This document shows positions 16,581-24,749 of a stretch of DNA of 64,000 nt, one piece after another. The DNA is from Galbibacter pacificus. Lineage in GTDB: Bacteria; Bacteroidota; Bacteroidia; Flavobacteriales; Flavobacteriaceae. Within the stretch, counting starts at the first letter, position 1. Each line of letters begins with the position of its first letter. Location: positions 1-64,000 of the forward strand of contig NZ_JAQSVC010000007.1 in the NCBI RefSeq assembly GCF_029603165.1, written 5' to 3'. Under the pieces are notes generated by a model. It ran no database searches. It saw only the letters and a program-made list of their open reading frames with translations, and was not told the origin of the DNA. Both the position numbers and the translations under genes were made by a program.

Positions 16581-19500
16581 ATATAAATTTCGTAAAATAC
16601 AAATATCCCTTTTTGTTTTTAGCAATACTATTGCTAGCTGGTGGCTTTATTTCTTATCAAAAATTGCAAACGGGATTGTTTCCAGATATCACTTTTCCAA
16701 AGATTAAAGTGATTGCTGATGCTGGGCAACAACCAGTGGATAAAATGATGACTGCGGTTACCATTCCTCTAGAAAATGTATTGAGGCGAACAGAAGGATT
16801 ACAATACATTCGGAGTACCACCTCTCGAGGAAGTTGTGAGATTTCCGTATATCTAGATTGGGATACTGATATTAATACAGCCAAAGCCCAAATAGAATCC
16901 TATATTAATCAATCACAGGCAAATATTCTTCCGAACACCAATTTTTTAGTGGAAAAAATGAACCCTTCTATATTGCCAGTCATGGGGTATTCCTTAGAGG
17001 GAGATAATTACTCCTTAGTTGATTTAAAAAAAATAGCTAAATATCAAGTAAAACCATATTTATCTAGTACAGAAGGAGTTGCTGATGTTGTCGTGGTTGG
17101 AGGAAAGGAAAAAGAGTATCAGGTGGTATTGAATCCTATGAAGTTCAATGAGTTGGGGATAGGCATTTCTTCCGTTAAAGATGCTATTATCAATGCTAAT
17201 ATTCTTCAATCTAATGGGTATATAGAGGACCATAATCGTATGTATTTAACACTTATTGATAATGCCATAACTCAAAAATCCGATTTGGAAAACATCCCAA
17301 TAGTTAATACTTCTACTGGATTTATTCGCTTAAAAGATATTGCTACAATTGAGATTAGAGAGGTAAAAGAATATGTTAGAATATTAGCTAATGGGAAAAA
17401 CACACCCCTTATTGCCGTAGTAAAGCAACCTACAGCCAATTTAATGGAGGTTTCCGTTGAAATAGAGAAGAAAATTGATGAATTGGCAAACATCTTACCC
17501 AAAGGAGTTTATCTAAAACCTTACTATAAGCAAGCCGATTTTGTTGGCAAAAGCATCAGGAGCATTAAAGATGTTCTATGGATAGGACTTTTATTGGCGC
17601 TGTCTGTGGTAATTTTATTTTTAAGATCAGTTTCAGCTAGTTTATTGGTACTTCTTACCATTCCTATATCTTTATCACTTACTTTGATGGGTTTGGAGGT
17701 TTTGGGATATTCATTTAATATAATGACCCTTGGTGCCATTGCTGCTGCCATTGGACTTATGATTGATGATGTGGTAATCGTGATAGAACAGATACATAAA
17801 ATTCGGGAGGAATATCTTGAAGAATCTATAGGATTGATTGTCCATAAAAGTATTCACTATTTATTTCCAGCAATGATAGGGTCATCCCTTAGCACCTTGG
17901 TCATATTCATTCCATTTATTCTTATGACAGGAGTTGCTGGGGCATATTTCAAAGTAATGGCCTTTACTATGATTATAGCGCTCGTAGCATCCTTTGTTGT
18001 TTCATGGCTGATATTACCCGCTTTGGCAATTTTTTTATCTAATAGACCTCATAAAAAGAAAATAAATATACAAAGAACCAAATGGGTTCATTTTATTTTA
18101 AAGCGCCCGTTTCTTGGTGTGTCATTTGTTATATTATGTGTTTTAATTTTATTGGTTATTCCTTCTAGATTAACTACGGGTTTTTTACCTGATATGGATG
18201 AAGGGAGTATCGTGTTGGATTTCAATAGTCCACCCGGTACTACCTTAAAGGAAACCAACCGTATGCTTGCAGAAGTTAATCATATATTGAATAATCAAGA
18301 AGAAGTGGAAGCGTACTCTGCTCGTATAGGAACTCAAATGGGCTTTTTTATTACGGAACCAAACCGAGGGGATTACCTTATTAAATTAAAGGATTCTAAA
18401 AGTAAAAATACTACAGCAGTAGCTGATGAAATAAGACAAAAATTAGAGAAATCAGTTCCGCAGCTTACGGTAGATTTTGGTCAGGTTATTGGAGATATGT
18501 TGGGTGATTTGATGAGCTCTGTACAACCGATAGAAATTAAAGTATTTGGATCGGATGTGAAAATACTTCAAACACTTTCAAAACAAATTGCTGCTGAGAT
18601 GGAGCAAGTAGAAGGAACTGTGGATGTAAATGATGGAGTAATTGTTGCTGGCCCCACACTCTCGATAATACCAAATACCTATGCCCTTTCTCAATTGGGA
18701 CTTACGGTAAATGACTTACAAATACAATTGCAAACACAAATAGAGGGAATAGTGGTAAGTACAATATATGAAAACGAACAAGTAGTGCCGATTCGTTTGG
18801 TATATCCCAATGTTAAAAATTTAAGTATTGAAAATATCAGAACTACAAAAATAATTTTACCAAATGGATCACCAATAGCTATTGATAAAGTAGCTAACAT
18901 AACCTTAGAAAAAGGGGTGGCTGAGATTAATAGGGAAAATCAAAAATCAATGGGCGTGATTACTGCGCGATTAGATCAGCGTGATCTAGGGTCTGCCATA
19001 GTGGATATCAAGGATCGGATTGCCCAAAAAATCAGTATGCCACAAGGATATCATTTGGCTTATGGGGGTGCTTATATAGAGCAACAAAGAGCATTTCAGG
19101 AATTGTTATTAATTTTAATGAGTGCTATTCTATTAGTTTTTATGATTATTCTCTGTTTGTTTCGAAAACTTAGTATTGCTATTATGATACTCATTATAGG
19201 GGTGCTCGGAGTTGCAGGCTCTTTGATAAGCCTCTATATTACAGGAACTCCTTTAAATGTTGGTAGTTATACAGGGATTATTATGATTGTAGGGATTTTA
19301 GGGGAAAACAGCATTTTTACCTATTTGCAGTTTTTAGAAACAGATTCTAGGTGGACTGCTTTGAAAAGAATTGAATATGCTATTGCTGAAAGATTACGAC
19401 CAAAGTTAATGACAACTACAGCTGCAATGATGGCTTTGATTCCTTTGGCACTTGGCATCGGAACAGGAGCACAATTACATCAACCATTGGCAATTGCAGT

Positions 19501-19588
19501 TATTGGAGGATTATTATTTGCATTGCCACTTTTATTAGTGGTATTACCCACGATGCTTGAATATATTGAAAAAAAGCGAAATCAATAG
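16577..19588 (+). CDS. RND-family efflux transporter
   Basis: The 1003-residue inner-membrane proton-driven pump has the two-fold RND layout: TM1 near residue 10, a large periplasmic loop, TM2-6 (about 330-480), a second loop and TM8-12 (about 840-995). Asp397-Asp398 in GLMIDDVVIVIEQ of TM4 are the proton-relay carboxylates, in the style of hydrophobic/amphiphile pumps (GLxxDDA) rather than the metal-pump signature. At 1003 residues it is slightly shorter than AcrB. The GTG start overlaps the adaptor's stop. The response regulator gene follows after 42 bases. The substrate is unknown; a bile-salt, antimicrobial-peptide or lipid-like substrate would suit the context. Confidence 0.9.
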   Translation: MNINFVKYKYPFLFLAILLLAGGFISYQKLQTGLFPDITFPKIKVIADAGQQPVDKMMTAVTIPLENVLRRTEGLQYIRSTTSRGSCEISVYLDWDTDINTAKAQIESYINQSQANILPNTNFLVEKMNPSILPVMGYSLEGDNYSLVDLKKIAKYQVKPYLSSTEGVADVVVVGGKEKEYQVVLNPMKFNELGIGISSVKDAIINANILQSNGYIEDHNRMYLTLIDNAITQKSDLENIPIVNTSTGFIRLKDIATIEIREVKEYVRILANGKNTPLIAVVKQPTANLMEVSVEIEKKIDELANILPKGVYLKPYYKQADFVGKSIRSIKDVLWIGLLLALSVVILFLRSVSASLLVLLTIPISLSLTLMGLEVLGYSFNIMTLGAIAAAIGLMIDDVVIVIEQIHKIREEYLEESIGLIVHKSIHYLFPAMIGSSLSTLVIFIPFILMTGVAGAYFKVMAFTMIIALVASFVVSWLILPALAIFLSNRPHKKKINIQRTKWVHFILKRPFLGVSFVILCVLILLVIPSRLTTGFLPDMDEGSIVLDFNSPPGTTLKETNRMLAEVNHILNNQEEVEAYSARIGTQMGFFITEPNRGDYLIKLKDSKSKNTTAVADEIRQKLEKSVPQLTVDFGQVIGDMLGDLMSSVQPIEIKVFGSDVKILQTLSKQIAAEMEQVEGTVDVNDGVIVAGPTLSIIPNTYALSQLGLTVNDLQIQLQTQIEGIVVSTIYENEQVVPIRLVYPNVKNLSIENIRTTKIILPNGSPIAIDKVANITLEKGVAEINRENQKSMGVITARLDQRDLGSAIVDIKDRIAQKISMPQGYHLAYGGAYIEQQRAFQELLLILMSAILLVFMIILCLFRKLSIAIMILIIGVLGVAGSLISLYITGTPLNVGSYTGIIMIVGILGENSIFTYLQFLETDSRWTALKRIEYAIAERLRPKLMTTTAAMMALIPLALGIGTGAQLHQPLAIAVIGGLLFALPLLLVVLPTMLEYIEKKRNQ

Positions 19589-19630
19589 GCAGAGTATTAA
19601 TTTTTAAAATGAAAAACTAATTTTAAGGCT

Positions 19631-20308
19631 ATGAAAATATTAATTGCAGAGGACGAATTTTCTTTACAGCAGTCTATTGCTATTTACCTTGAAAAGGAAG
19701 GCAATGTATGTGAAGTGGCGTCCGATTTTAATGAAGCGTCTTATAAGATATCATTATATGATTATGATATTGTAATACTAGATCTCAATTTATTGACAGG
19801 GAGTGGAATTGATATCTTAAAGCAATTGAAGAAGAAGCAGGGTGCTAATACCGCGGTTATTATTATATCCGCAAACAATTCCTTGGATGATAAATTGGAA
19901 GGTTTGGATCTCGGAGCAGATGATTATTTAACCAAGCCATTTCATTTGGCAGAGCTTAATTCCCGGGTGAAGGCAATCTTAAGAAGGCAAATGTTTGGAG
20001 GAGGTGCTATTGTTGTTTTTAATGAGATTAAAATAGACACTGATGGACATGTGGTTACTGTGGGAGAAAAAGAAATTGTACTCACAAAAAAGGAATATGA
20101 TTTGTTACTTTTTTTTGTTACCAATAAAAATAGGGTACTATCCAAGGAAATTATAGCAGAACATCTTTGGGGAGATAATAGTGATTTAATTGATAATTTT
20201 GATTTTATTTATGTGCATGTCAATAATTTAAGGAAAAAACTCACGAAAGAAGGTGCAAAATATATTAAAACAGCTTATGGTAGTGGTTATAAATTCATAG
20301 AAGATTAA
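19631..20308 (+). CDS. OmpR/PhoB-family response regulator of the island
   Basis: The 225-residue protein has a receiver domain (1-120) with the acidic pocket EDE at 7-9, phosphoacceptor Asp51 (IVILDLNLL) and Lys102 (LTKPF). A winged-helix DNA-binding domain follows (130-225; VLTKKEYDLLLFFVTN, DNFDFIYVHVNNLRKKL, TAYGSGYKF). It is co-transcribed behind the pump and abuts the kinase gene with no gap. OmpR-type regulators bind direct repeats with about 11-bp period as head-to-tail dimers. The six CTTTA-N6-CTTTAGA sites in this island have exactly that period, so it is the best candidate for their binding protein. QseB, PmrA and CusR are the nearest styles by layout. Confidence 0.9.
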   Translation: MKILIAEDEFSLQQSIAIYLEKEGNVCEVASDFNEASYKISLYDYDIVILDLNLLTGSGIDILKQLKKKQGANTAVIIISANNSLDDKLEGLDLGADDYLTKPFHLAELNSRVKAILRRQMFGGGAIVVFNEIKIDTDGHVVTVGEKEIVLTKKEYDLLLFFVTNKNRVLSKEIIAEHLWGDNSDLIDNFDFIYVHVNNLRKKLTKEGAKYIKTAYGSGYKFIED

Positions 20309-21565
20309 ATGAAAAAAAGGAGTAAAAAGATCGGCCTGATACAAAAGACTTCCAGTATTTTTATAATAGTGAGCTTACTGTTAATGTCTTTGAGTTCAAT
20401 TGCGCTATATTTCTATGTACGAAATATTTTAGAGGCTGAAATTGAAGAGGAGTTGTATTCCACAACCGCTAGGATTGAAAGCATACTAGAGGCGGGTAAA
20501 AATCCATATTCATTGCCGCCAGTGGTAGAGGTAGGCACTTCCAAAGAACTCCTTCCTGATATATTGAAAGACACCTTGATCTATGATCCCTCACAAGATG
20601 AAATAGAACTATTTAGAGAGCTATCAAGTTTTAAGAGAATCAACAATATTAATTATAAAATATCAGTAAGGGATCTTGTAGTAGAATCTGAAAATATATT
20701 AATCGCCATAATCATTTCCTATTTATTAATCATTATAGTTGTTTTTGTAGTGTTGTATTACTTCAATAAAGTGGGGAATTCCTATTTATGGAAACCATTT
20801 TTTAATACGCTAGAACAAATAAAACAGTTTTCTCTTACCGCCAAGGAACCCATAGTATTGTCAAGTTCTAATATTAGAGAGTTCAGTGAACTGAACACCC
20901 AAGTAAAAATACTTACTGATAAAGTAAGGGCAGATTATAACAATCTAAAGCAATTTACAGAGGATGTTTCCCATGAATTACAAACTCCCTTGGCCATCAT
21001 GCAGGTTAAAATAGAGAGTGTTATAAATGACGCACCATTAAGCAACCAACAATATGACCAGTTGACATCCATTCAAAAAGATATTAAGCGAGTAACTCAA
21101 ATGAATAAGGGATTAACACTGCTTACAAAAATAGAGAACAATCAATTTATAAACCCAAAGCAAGTTTCATTGACTTCTATCGTAGAGGAGAATATTGCTA
21201 ATTTTAAAGAGATATTCCAACAAGATATTCAGTTCGTAAATGAAAATGAGCTTTTGGTGACTATGGATTACCATTTGGCAGAAATTCTTTGTAATAATTT
21301 AATTTCCAATGCTATAAAGCATCATATAGGTAGTGGGGATATTGTTATTGAAATTTCTAACAAGAGTTTATCTGTTAGTAATAAGGGGGAGAAACCAATT
21401 TTACATGTGGATCAGATATTCAATCGTTTTTATAAAGAAAATGAGAGTGTGAAATCTACTGGTTTGGGGCTTGCCATTGCAAAGAAAATTTGCGATATGT
21501 ATAATTTCAAACTTACATATTCATTCGACAAAGGAAGCCATATATTTTTGGTTCAATTTTCATGA
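20309..21565 (+). CDS. Sensor histidine kinase of the island
   Basis: The 418-residue protein has TM1 (about 14-37), a short extracytoplasmic sensor of about 95 residues, TM2 (about 130-155, AIIISYLLIIIVVFVVLYYF), and a HisKA domain with phosphoacceptor His222 in FTEDVSHELQTPLAI. The HATPase domain has an N box (LCNNLISNAIKHH) and a G box (STGLGLAIAK near 385). The last part of the ATP-binding domain is rather short. It starts on the base after the response regulator's stop codon, so the pair is cognate. The small sensor loop resembles envelope-stress and cation/peptide sensors, but no known ligand motif is seen. Confidence 0.9.
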   Translation: MKKRSKKIGLIQKTSSIFIIVSLLLMSLSSIALYFYVRNILEAEIEEELYSTTARIESILEAGKNPYSLPPVVEVGTSKELLPDILKDTLIYDPSQDEIELFRELSSFKRINNINYKISVRDLVVESENILIAIIISYLLIIIVVFVVLYYFNKVGNSYLWKPFFNTLEQIKQFSLTAKEPIVLSSSNIREFSELNTQVKILTDKVRADYNNLKQFTEDVSHELQTPLAIMQVKIESVINDAPLSNQQYDQLTSIQKDIKRVTQMNKGLTLLTKIENNQFINPKQVSLTSIVEENIANFKEIFQQDIQFVNENELLVTMDYHLAEILCNNLISNAIKHHIGSGDIVIEISNKSLSVSNKGEKPILHVDQIFNRFYKENESVKSTGLGLAIAKKICDMYNFKLTYSFDKGSHIFLVQFS

Positions 21566-21610
21566 GTAAATTACTAGCTGTACCCCACTAATTAATAATT
21601 TAATTTTCCA

Positions 21611-21645
21611 CTTTAAACCATCTTTAGATTTACTTTTTAGTTTTA
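21611..21645 (+). promoter_or_regulatory. Island regulon promoter 3 (barrel receptor)
   Basis: CTTTA at 21611 and CTTTAGA at 21622 (11-bp period), nine bases, then TAGTTTTA at 21638-21645, which fits TAnnTTTG except the last base. CTTTTTAG at 21633 extends the 11-bp periodicity. The ATG at 21663 follows 17 bases later. It separates the kinase gene from the receptor gene, giving the receptor its own promoter. Confidence 0.6.
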
Positions 21646-21662
21646 TTCAAAATTCGAATATA

Positions 21663-24086
21663 ATGGATAAATTAAAGGTACGATTATTGTCTTCCTTTTT
21701 GGCAATATTTGGTGTTTGCGAAGCTCAGGAAAAAATAACAGTTTCCGGAAAAGTTAAGGATAGTCAGACCAATGAAGTTTTACCTTATACATCCGTAACA
21801 GTAAATAAAGAAACTTCTGGAGCGTTTGTAATAGGAACAATAACAGATGAAGCGGGTGATTTTATGCTAGAAGGATTACCTTTGGGCAATTATAGTATAA
21901 ACATTTCTTTTGTAGGTTATCAGCAATCGCAACGGAAGATTTATGCAAGTGGGATAAATACTACTTTTACTCTAGGTGTAATTCCACTGAATCCAACATC
22001 CGAAGCTTTGGAAGCAGTGGAAGTATCGGTAAAAAGAGAAGTGACTAATGCTGCATTAAGTAAAAAAAGTTTTTCACTTACCGATAATATAGCTAATTCC
22101 GGTGGCTCGGTATTGGAAGCTATGAAATCAATGCCTGGTGTTACTTTTGATCAAGAAGGAAAAGTGTTGTTGAGAGGAAGCGATAAGGTCACTGTGCTTA
22201 TAGATGGAAAACAGTCCAGTTTAACTGGTTTTGGAAACCAAAAAGGATTGGGAAACATTCCAGTTTCAAATATTGATAGGATTGAGATTATTAATAATCC
22301 TTCGGCTAAGTATGATGCGAATGGTTTAGCAGGTATTATTAATATTATTTATAAAGAAGAGCAAGAAAGAGGTGTTAATGGAACCATAGGGCTTTCATCT
22401 GGAATAGGAGCATTCTCTATACGTAAGGGGGATCTCCCAACCGATCTTGGTTCTTATTATATGAATCCAAAATTAATCCCAAGTATAGATTTTAATTACA
22501 GAACTAAAAAGTTTAATTACTTTGTTCAGTCAGAAATTATCATTCAAGAAGCACTTCCCAATAATGAGTTTACAACTAGATTGTATAGTGACGGAAGTGA
22601 AATTGCATCCCAAGTTCCAGAAAATAGAAAACAGTTTAGGGCCATCTTAAAAGGAGGCGTTGATTGGAATTTAGATGAGAATAATAGGTTTACTTTTTCA
22701 GCGATGTACGATAGAGAAAAGCATATCGATACCTCTCAAGTCGCTTTTATTAACTTAGCTTCCAGTCAAAGAGAGCGATATTATAACTGGAAGGAAGAAG
22801 AGATAACAAGTAATATTAATGTGGTTGCAGATTATGAACATTCATTTGAAGAACCTGGGCAAACCTTTAATGCAAACCTACAATATACAAGAGGTTTGGA
22901 GGATGAAAGATATTTTTTGAACGATAGTTCTTCCATTCGCATAGGGAGGGATGTTACACATATTAAAGCGGTTGAACACACATTAGGTTTGTCAGCAAAT
23001 TATGCACAGGCATTGGCAGCAGGGAAGTTGGAGGTTGGTACCAAAGTTAGAGTTCGCCGTCTCCCTGTTGATTATTCTGTTGAAAGAGGAGATAATTCAA
23101 TTATTTACGAAGGACTTGGAGATTATTCCGATTGGGGAGAGAATCTCTTTGCAGGATATGCAAACTTTGTCTATGAAAGAGCACATTTTGAAATAGAAGC
23201 AGGTTTAAGAGCGGAGTATACCCAGGTTTTTTATACCCTTGATCCTGCAAATATTTACTACGATTCCAATGATGATTATGACTATTTTAAATTTTTTCCA
23301 AGTATACGATATACTCAAAAACTCAACCAAAATAATAATTTGTCGTTTTTTTATAATCGTCGAATTGATCGTCCTGGAGAAGCAGAACTCAGAATTTTTC
23401 CAAAATATGATGATCCTGAACTCTTAAAGGTAGGAAATCCCTATTTACGTCCTCAATACACAGAAGCCATAGAATTGGCACATAAATTTTCATGGAATAC
23501 GGGTTCTTTGTTTTCCGCTTTATACCATAAAAAGATAACCGATGAATATCGAAGGATCTATAGTGTTGATAATTCAAATCCAACGTATGACATTATCAAT
23601 AGAATATATCAAAATACAGGAAGGACATTGTCAAGCGGCATAGAGATACTATTTAATCAGGATATTTCTTCTTATTGGGAATTGGGCCTGAGTGCAAATT
23701 TTTTCAATAATAAGATAGCAGCCTATACTGGAACTGTCTTGTTTCCCTATGAAAGACCTTTTTATATAGAAGAGTCTAATGCAAATGCAACTATTTTAAA
23801 ACTAACCAATGAATTTCGGTTACCTTGGGAATTGCAATTTCAGGTGCTAGGGCTTTATTATTCACCAAAGAATATACCACAAGGAAAAGAGCTTTCTCGT
23901 TCTTCAATAGATATTGGTGTGAAGAAATTAGTTTGGAATAAAAAAGGAGAGATTGCTTTTTCAATGAGTGATTTATTTAATAATTATGGAATTCGACAAG
24001 AAATAAATGAAAGTGATTTTACTGCTTTATATCAGAATTATTACGAGACACAAATAGCGAGAGTCTCTTTCAAATATAAGTTTTAG
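21663..24086 (+). CDS. TonB-type outer-membrane receptor (OMP beta-barrel family 3)
   Basis: The 807-residue protein has a signal peptide (to about residue 20), a CarboxypepD-regulatory-like domain (about 23-100; ITVSGKVKDSQTNEVLPYTS), and a plug domain (about 135-225). The plug reads LEAMKSMPGVTFDQEGKVLL and VLIDGKQSS, then IDRIEIINNPSAKYDANG. A long C-terminal barrel follows, with RPGEAELR..P in mid-barrel. The layout matches the outer-membrane beta-barrel family (PF14905) rather than nutrient-type SusC. Such barrels often sit beside two-component systems in this phylum, with unknown cargo. It follows the kinase by 97 bases and carries its own regulon site, so it probably takes part in the same stress response. 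Confidence 0.85.
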   Translation: MDKLKVRLLSSFLAIFGVCEAQEKITVSGKVKDSQTNEVLPYTSVTVNKETSGAFVIGTITDEAGDFMLEGLPLGNYSINISFVGYQQSQRKIYASGINTTFTLGVIPLNPTSEALEAVEVSVKREVTNAALSKKSFSLTDNIANSGGSVLEAMKSMPGVTFDQEGKVLLRGSDKVTVLIDGKQSSLTGFGNQKGLGNIPVSNIDRIEIINNPSAKYDANGLAGIINIIYKEEQERGVNGTIGLSSGIGAFSIRKGDLPTDLGSYYMNPKLIPSIDFNYRTKKFNYFVQSEIIIQEALPNNEFTTRLYSDGSEIASQVPENRKQFRAILKGGVDWNLDENNRFTFSAMYDREKHIDTSQVAFINLASSQRERYYNWKEEEITSNINVVADYEHSFEEPGQTFNANLQYTRGLEDERYFLNDSSSIRIGRDVTHIKAVEHTLGLSANYAQALAAGKLEVGTKVRVRRLPVDYSVERGDNSIIYEGLGDYSDWGENLFAGYANFVYERAHFEIEAGLRAEYTQVFYTLDPANIYYDSNDDYDYFKFFPSIRYTQKLNQNNNLSFFYNRRIDRPGEAELRIFPKYDDPELLKVGNPYLRPQYTEAIELAHKFSWNTGSLFSALYHKKITDEYRRIYSVDNSNPTYDIINRIYQNTGRTLSSGIEILFNQDISSYWELGLSANFFNNKIAAYTGTVLFPYERPFYIEESNANATILKLTNEFRLPWELQFQVLGLYYSPKNIPQGKELSRSSIDIGVKKLVWNKKGEIAFSMSDLFNNYGIRQEINESDFTALYQNYYETQIARVSFKYKF

Positions 24087-24089
24087 AAG

Positions 24090-24124
24090 CTTAAACATTT
24101 CTTTAGAATTGGTGATTAACTTTA
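24090..24124 (+). promoter_or_regulatory. Island regulon promoter 4 (PepSY-like gene)
   Basis: CTTTAGA at 24101 is preceded 11 bp upstream by a degenerate half-site CTTAA (24090). Nine bases after CTTTAGA comes TAACTTTA (24117-24124), a TAnnTTTG box with a changed last base. The ATG is at 24153. The first half-site is the weakest of the six sites, but the spacing to the -7 box is identical. Confidence 0.5.
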
Positions 24125-24152
24125 GTGTTATTAACTAAAAAAATAATACAAA

Positions 24153-24605
24153 ATGAAAGTATTAAATTTATTGTTTATGGGGGTCTTAATTACAGGGCTC
24201 AGTGCCTTTGGATATAAAAAAGAGGTTCCAGAAAAAGTGGAAGAAGCTTTTAATAAAAAATTCCCAGAAGCTAAGGGTGTACATTGGGATCAGGAATCTG
24301 ATCATGAATGGGAAGCAGAATTTAAATGGGACGGTCATCGCTATTCAGCTAATTTTATGGACGATGGAACCTGGAAGGAAACTGAACATGAAATTAAGTT
24401 TAAAGAATTACCAGAGAGGGTTCGAATTTCCTTATTCCAGAAGTTCCAGGATTATAAAATCAAAGAGCAGGAAATTTCGGAAACATCTAATGGAACTCTG
24501 TATGAATGTGAAATAAAAAAAGGAAAATCAAAACTAGAAGTGGCCTTTGATGAAAAAGGAGAACTTATGAAAAAAGAAGTGTTAACGGAAGAAGAAGAAG
24601 ATTAG
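24153..24605 (+). CDS. Periplasmic PepSY-like (DUF2874-type) protein
   Basis: The 150-residue protein has a signal peptide (to about residue 19, ..ITGLSAFG). Two tandem PepSY-like repeats follow: KVEEAFNKKFPEAKGVHWDQ with WEAEFKWDGHRYSANFMDDG, then RISLFQKFQDYKIKEQEI with YECEIKKGKSKLEVAFDEKG. The tail is very acidic (EEEED). Small secreted proteins of this type are common beside two-component systems in Bacteroidota and are thought to bind or modulate envelope components; no activity is proven. It has its own regulon site, and a strong terminator follows at 24631-24668. Confidence 0.8.
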   Translation: MKVLNLLFMGVLITGLSAFGYKKEVPEKVEEAFNKKFPEAKGVHWDQESDHEWEAEFKWDGHRYSANFMDDGTWKETEHEIKFKELPERVRISLFQKFQDYKIKEQEISETSNGTLYECEIKKGKSKLEVAFDEKGELMKKEVLTEEEED

Positions 24606-24630
24606 GTTTTGTTTTTTTTCGATTTAGTAT

Positions 24631-24668
24631 AAAGGGATTTGAATTTGTTTTCAAATCCCCTTTTTTTT
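24631..24668 (+). terminator. Strong rho-independent terminator
   Basis: GGGATTTGAA (24634-24643) pairs with TTCAAATCCC around a short loop, preceded by an A-run and followed by eight T. It ends the PepSY-like transcript, so the phosphotransferase gene downstream depends on its own promoter. Confidence 0.85.
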
Positions 24669-24686
24669 AAATCAATGCAATCGCAT

Positions 24687-24721
24687 CTTTAATTTTCCTT
24701 TAGATTCTGATGATAATTTTA
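24687..24721 (+). promoter_or_regulatory. Island regulon promoter 5 (phosphotransferase / lipid kinase)
   Basis: CTTTA at 24687 and CTTTAGA at 24698 (11-bp period), nine bases, then TAATTTTA (24714-24721). The ATG at 24750 is 28 bases on. The site begins 18 bases past a strong terminator, so it is the only visible source of transcription for the two overlapping genes downstream. Confidence 0.6.
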
Positions 24722-24749
24722 CCACTTGAATTTTGATAGAGTTATTTAT

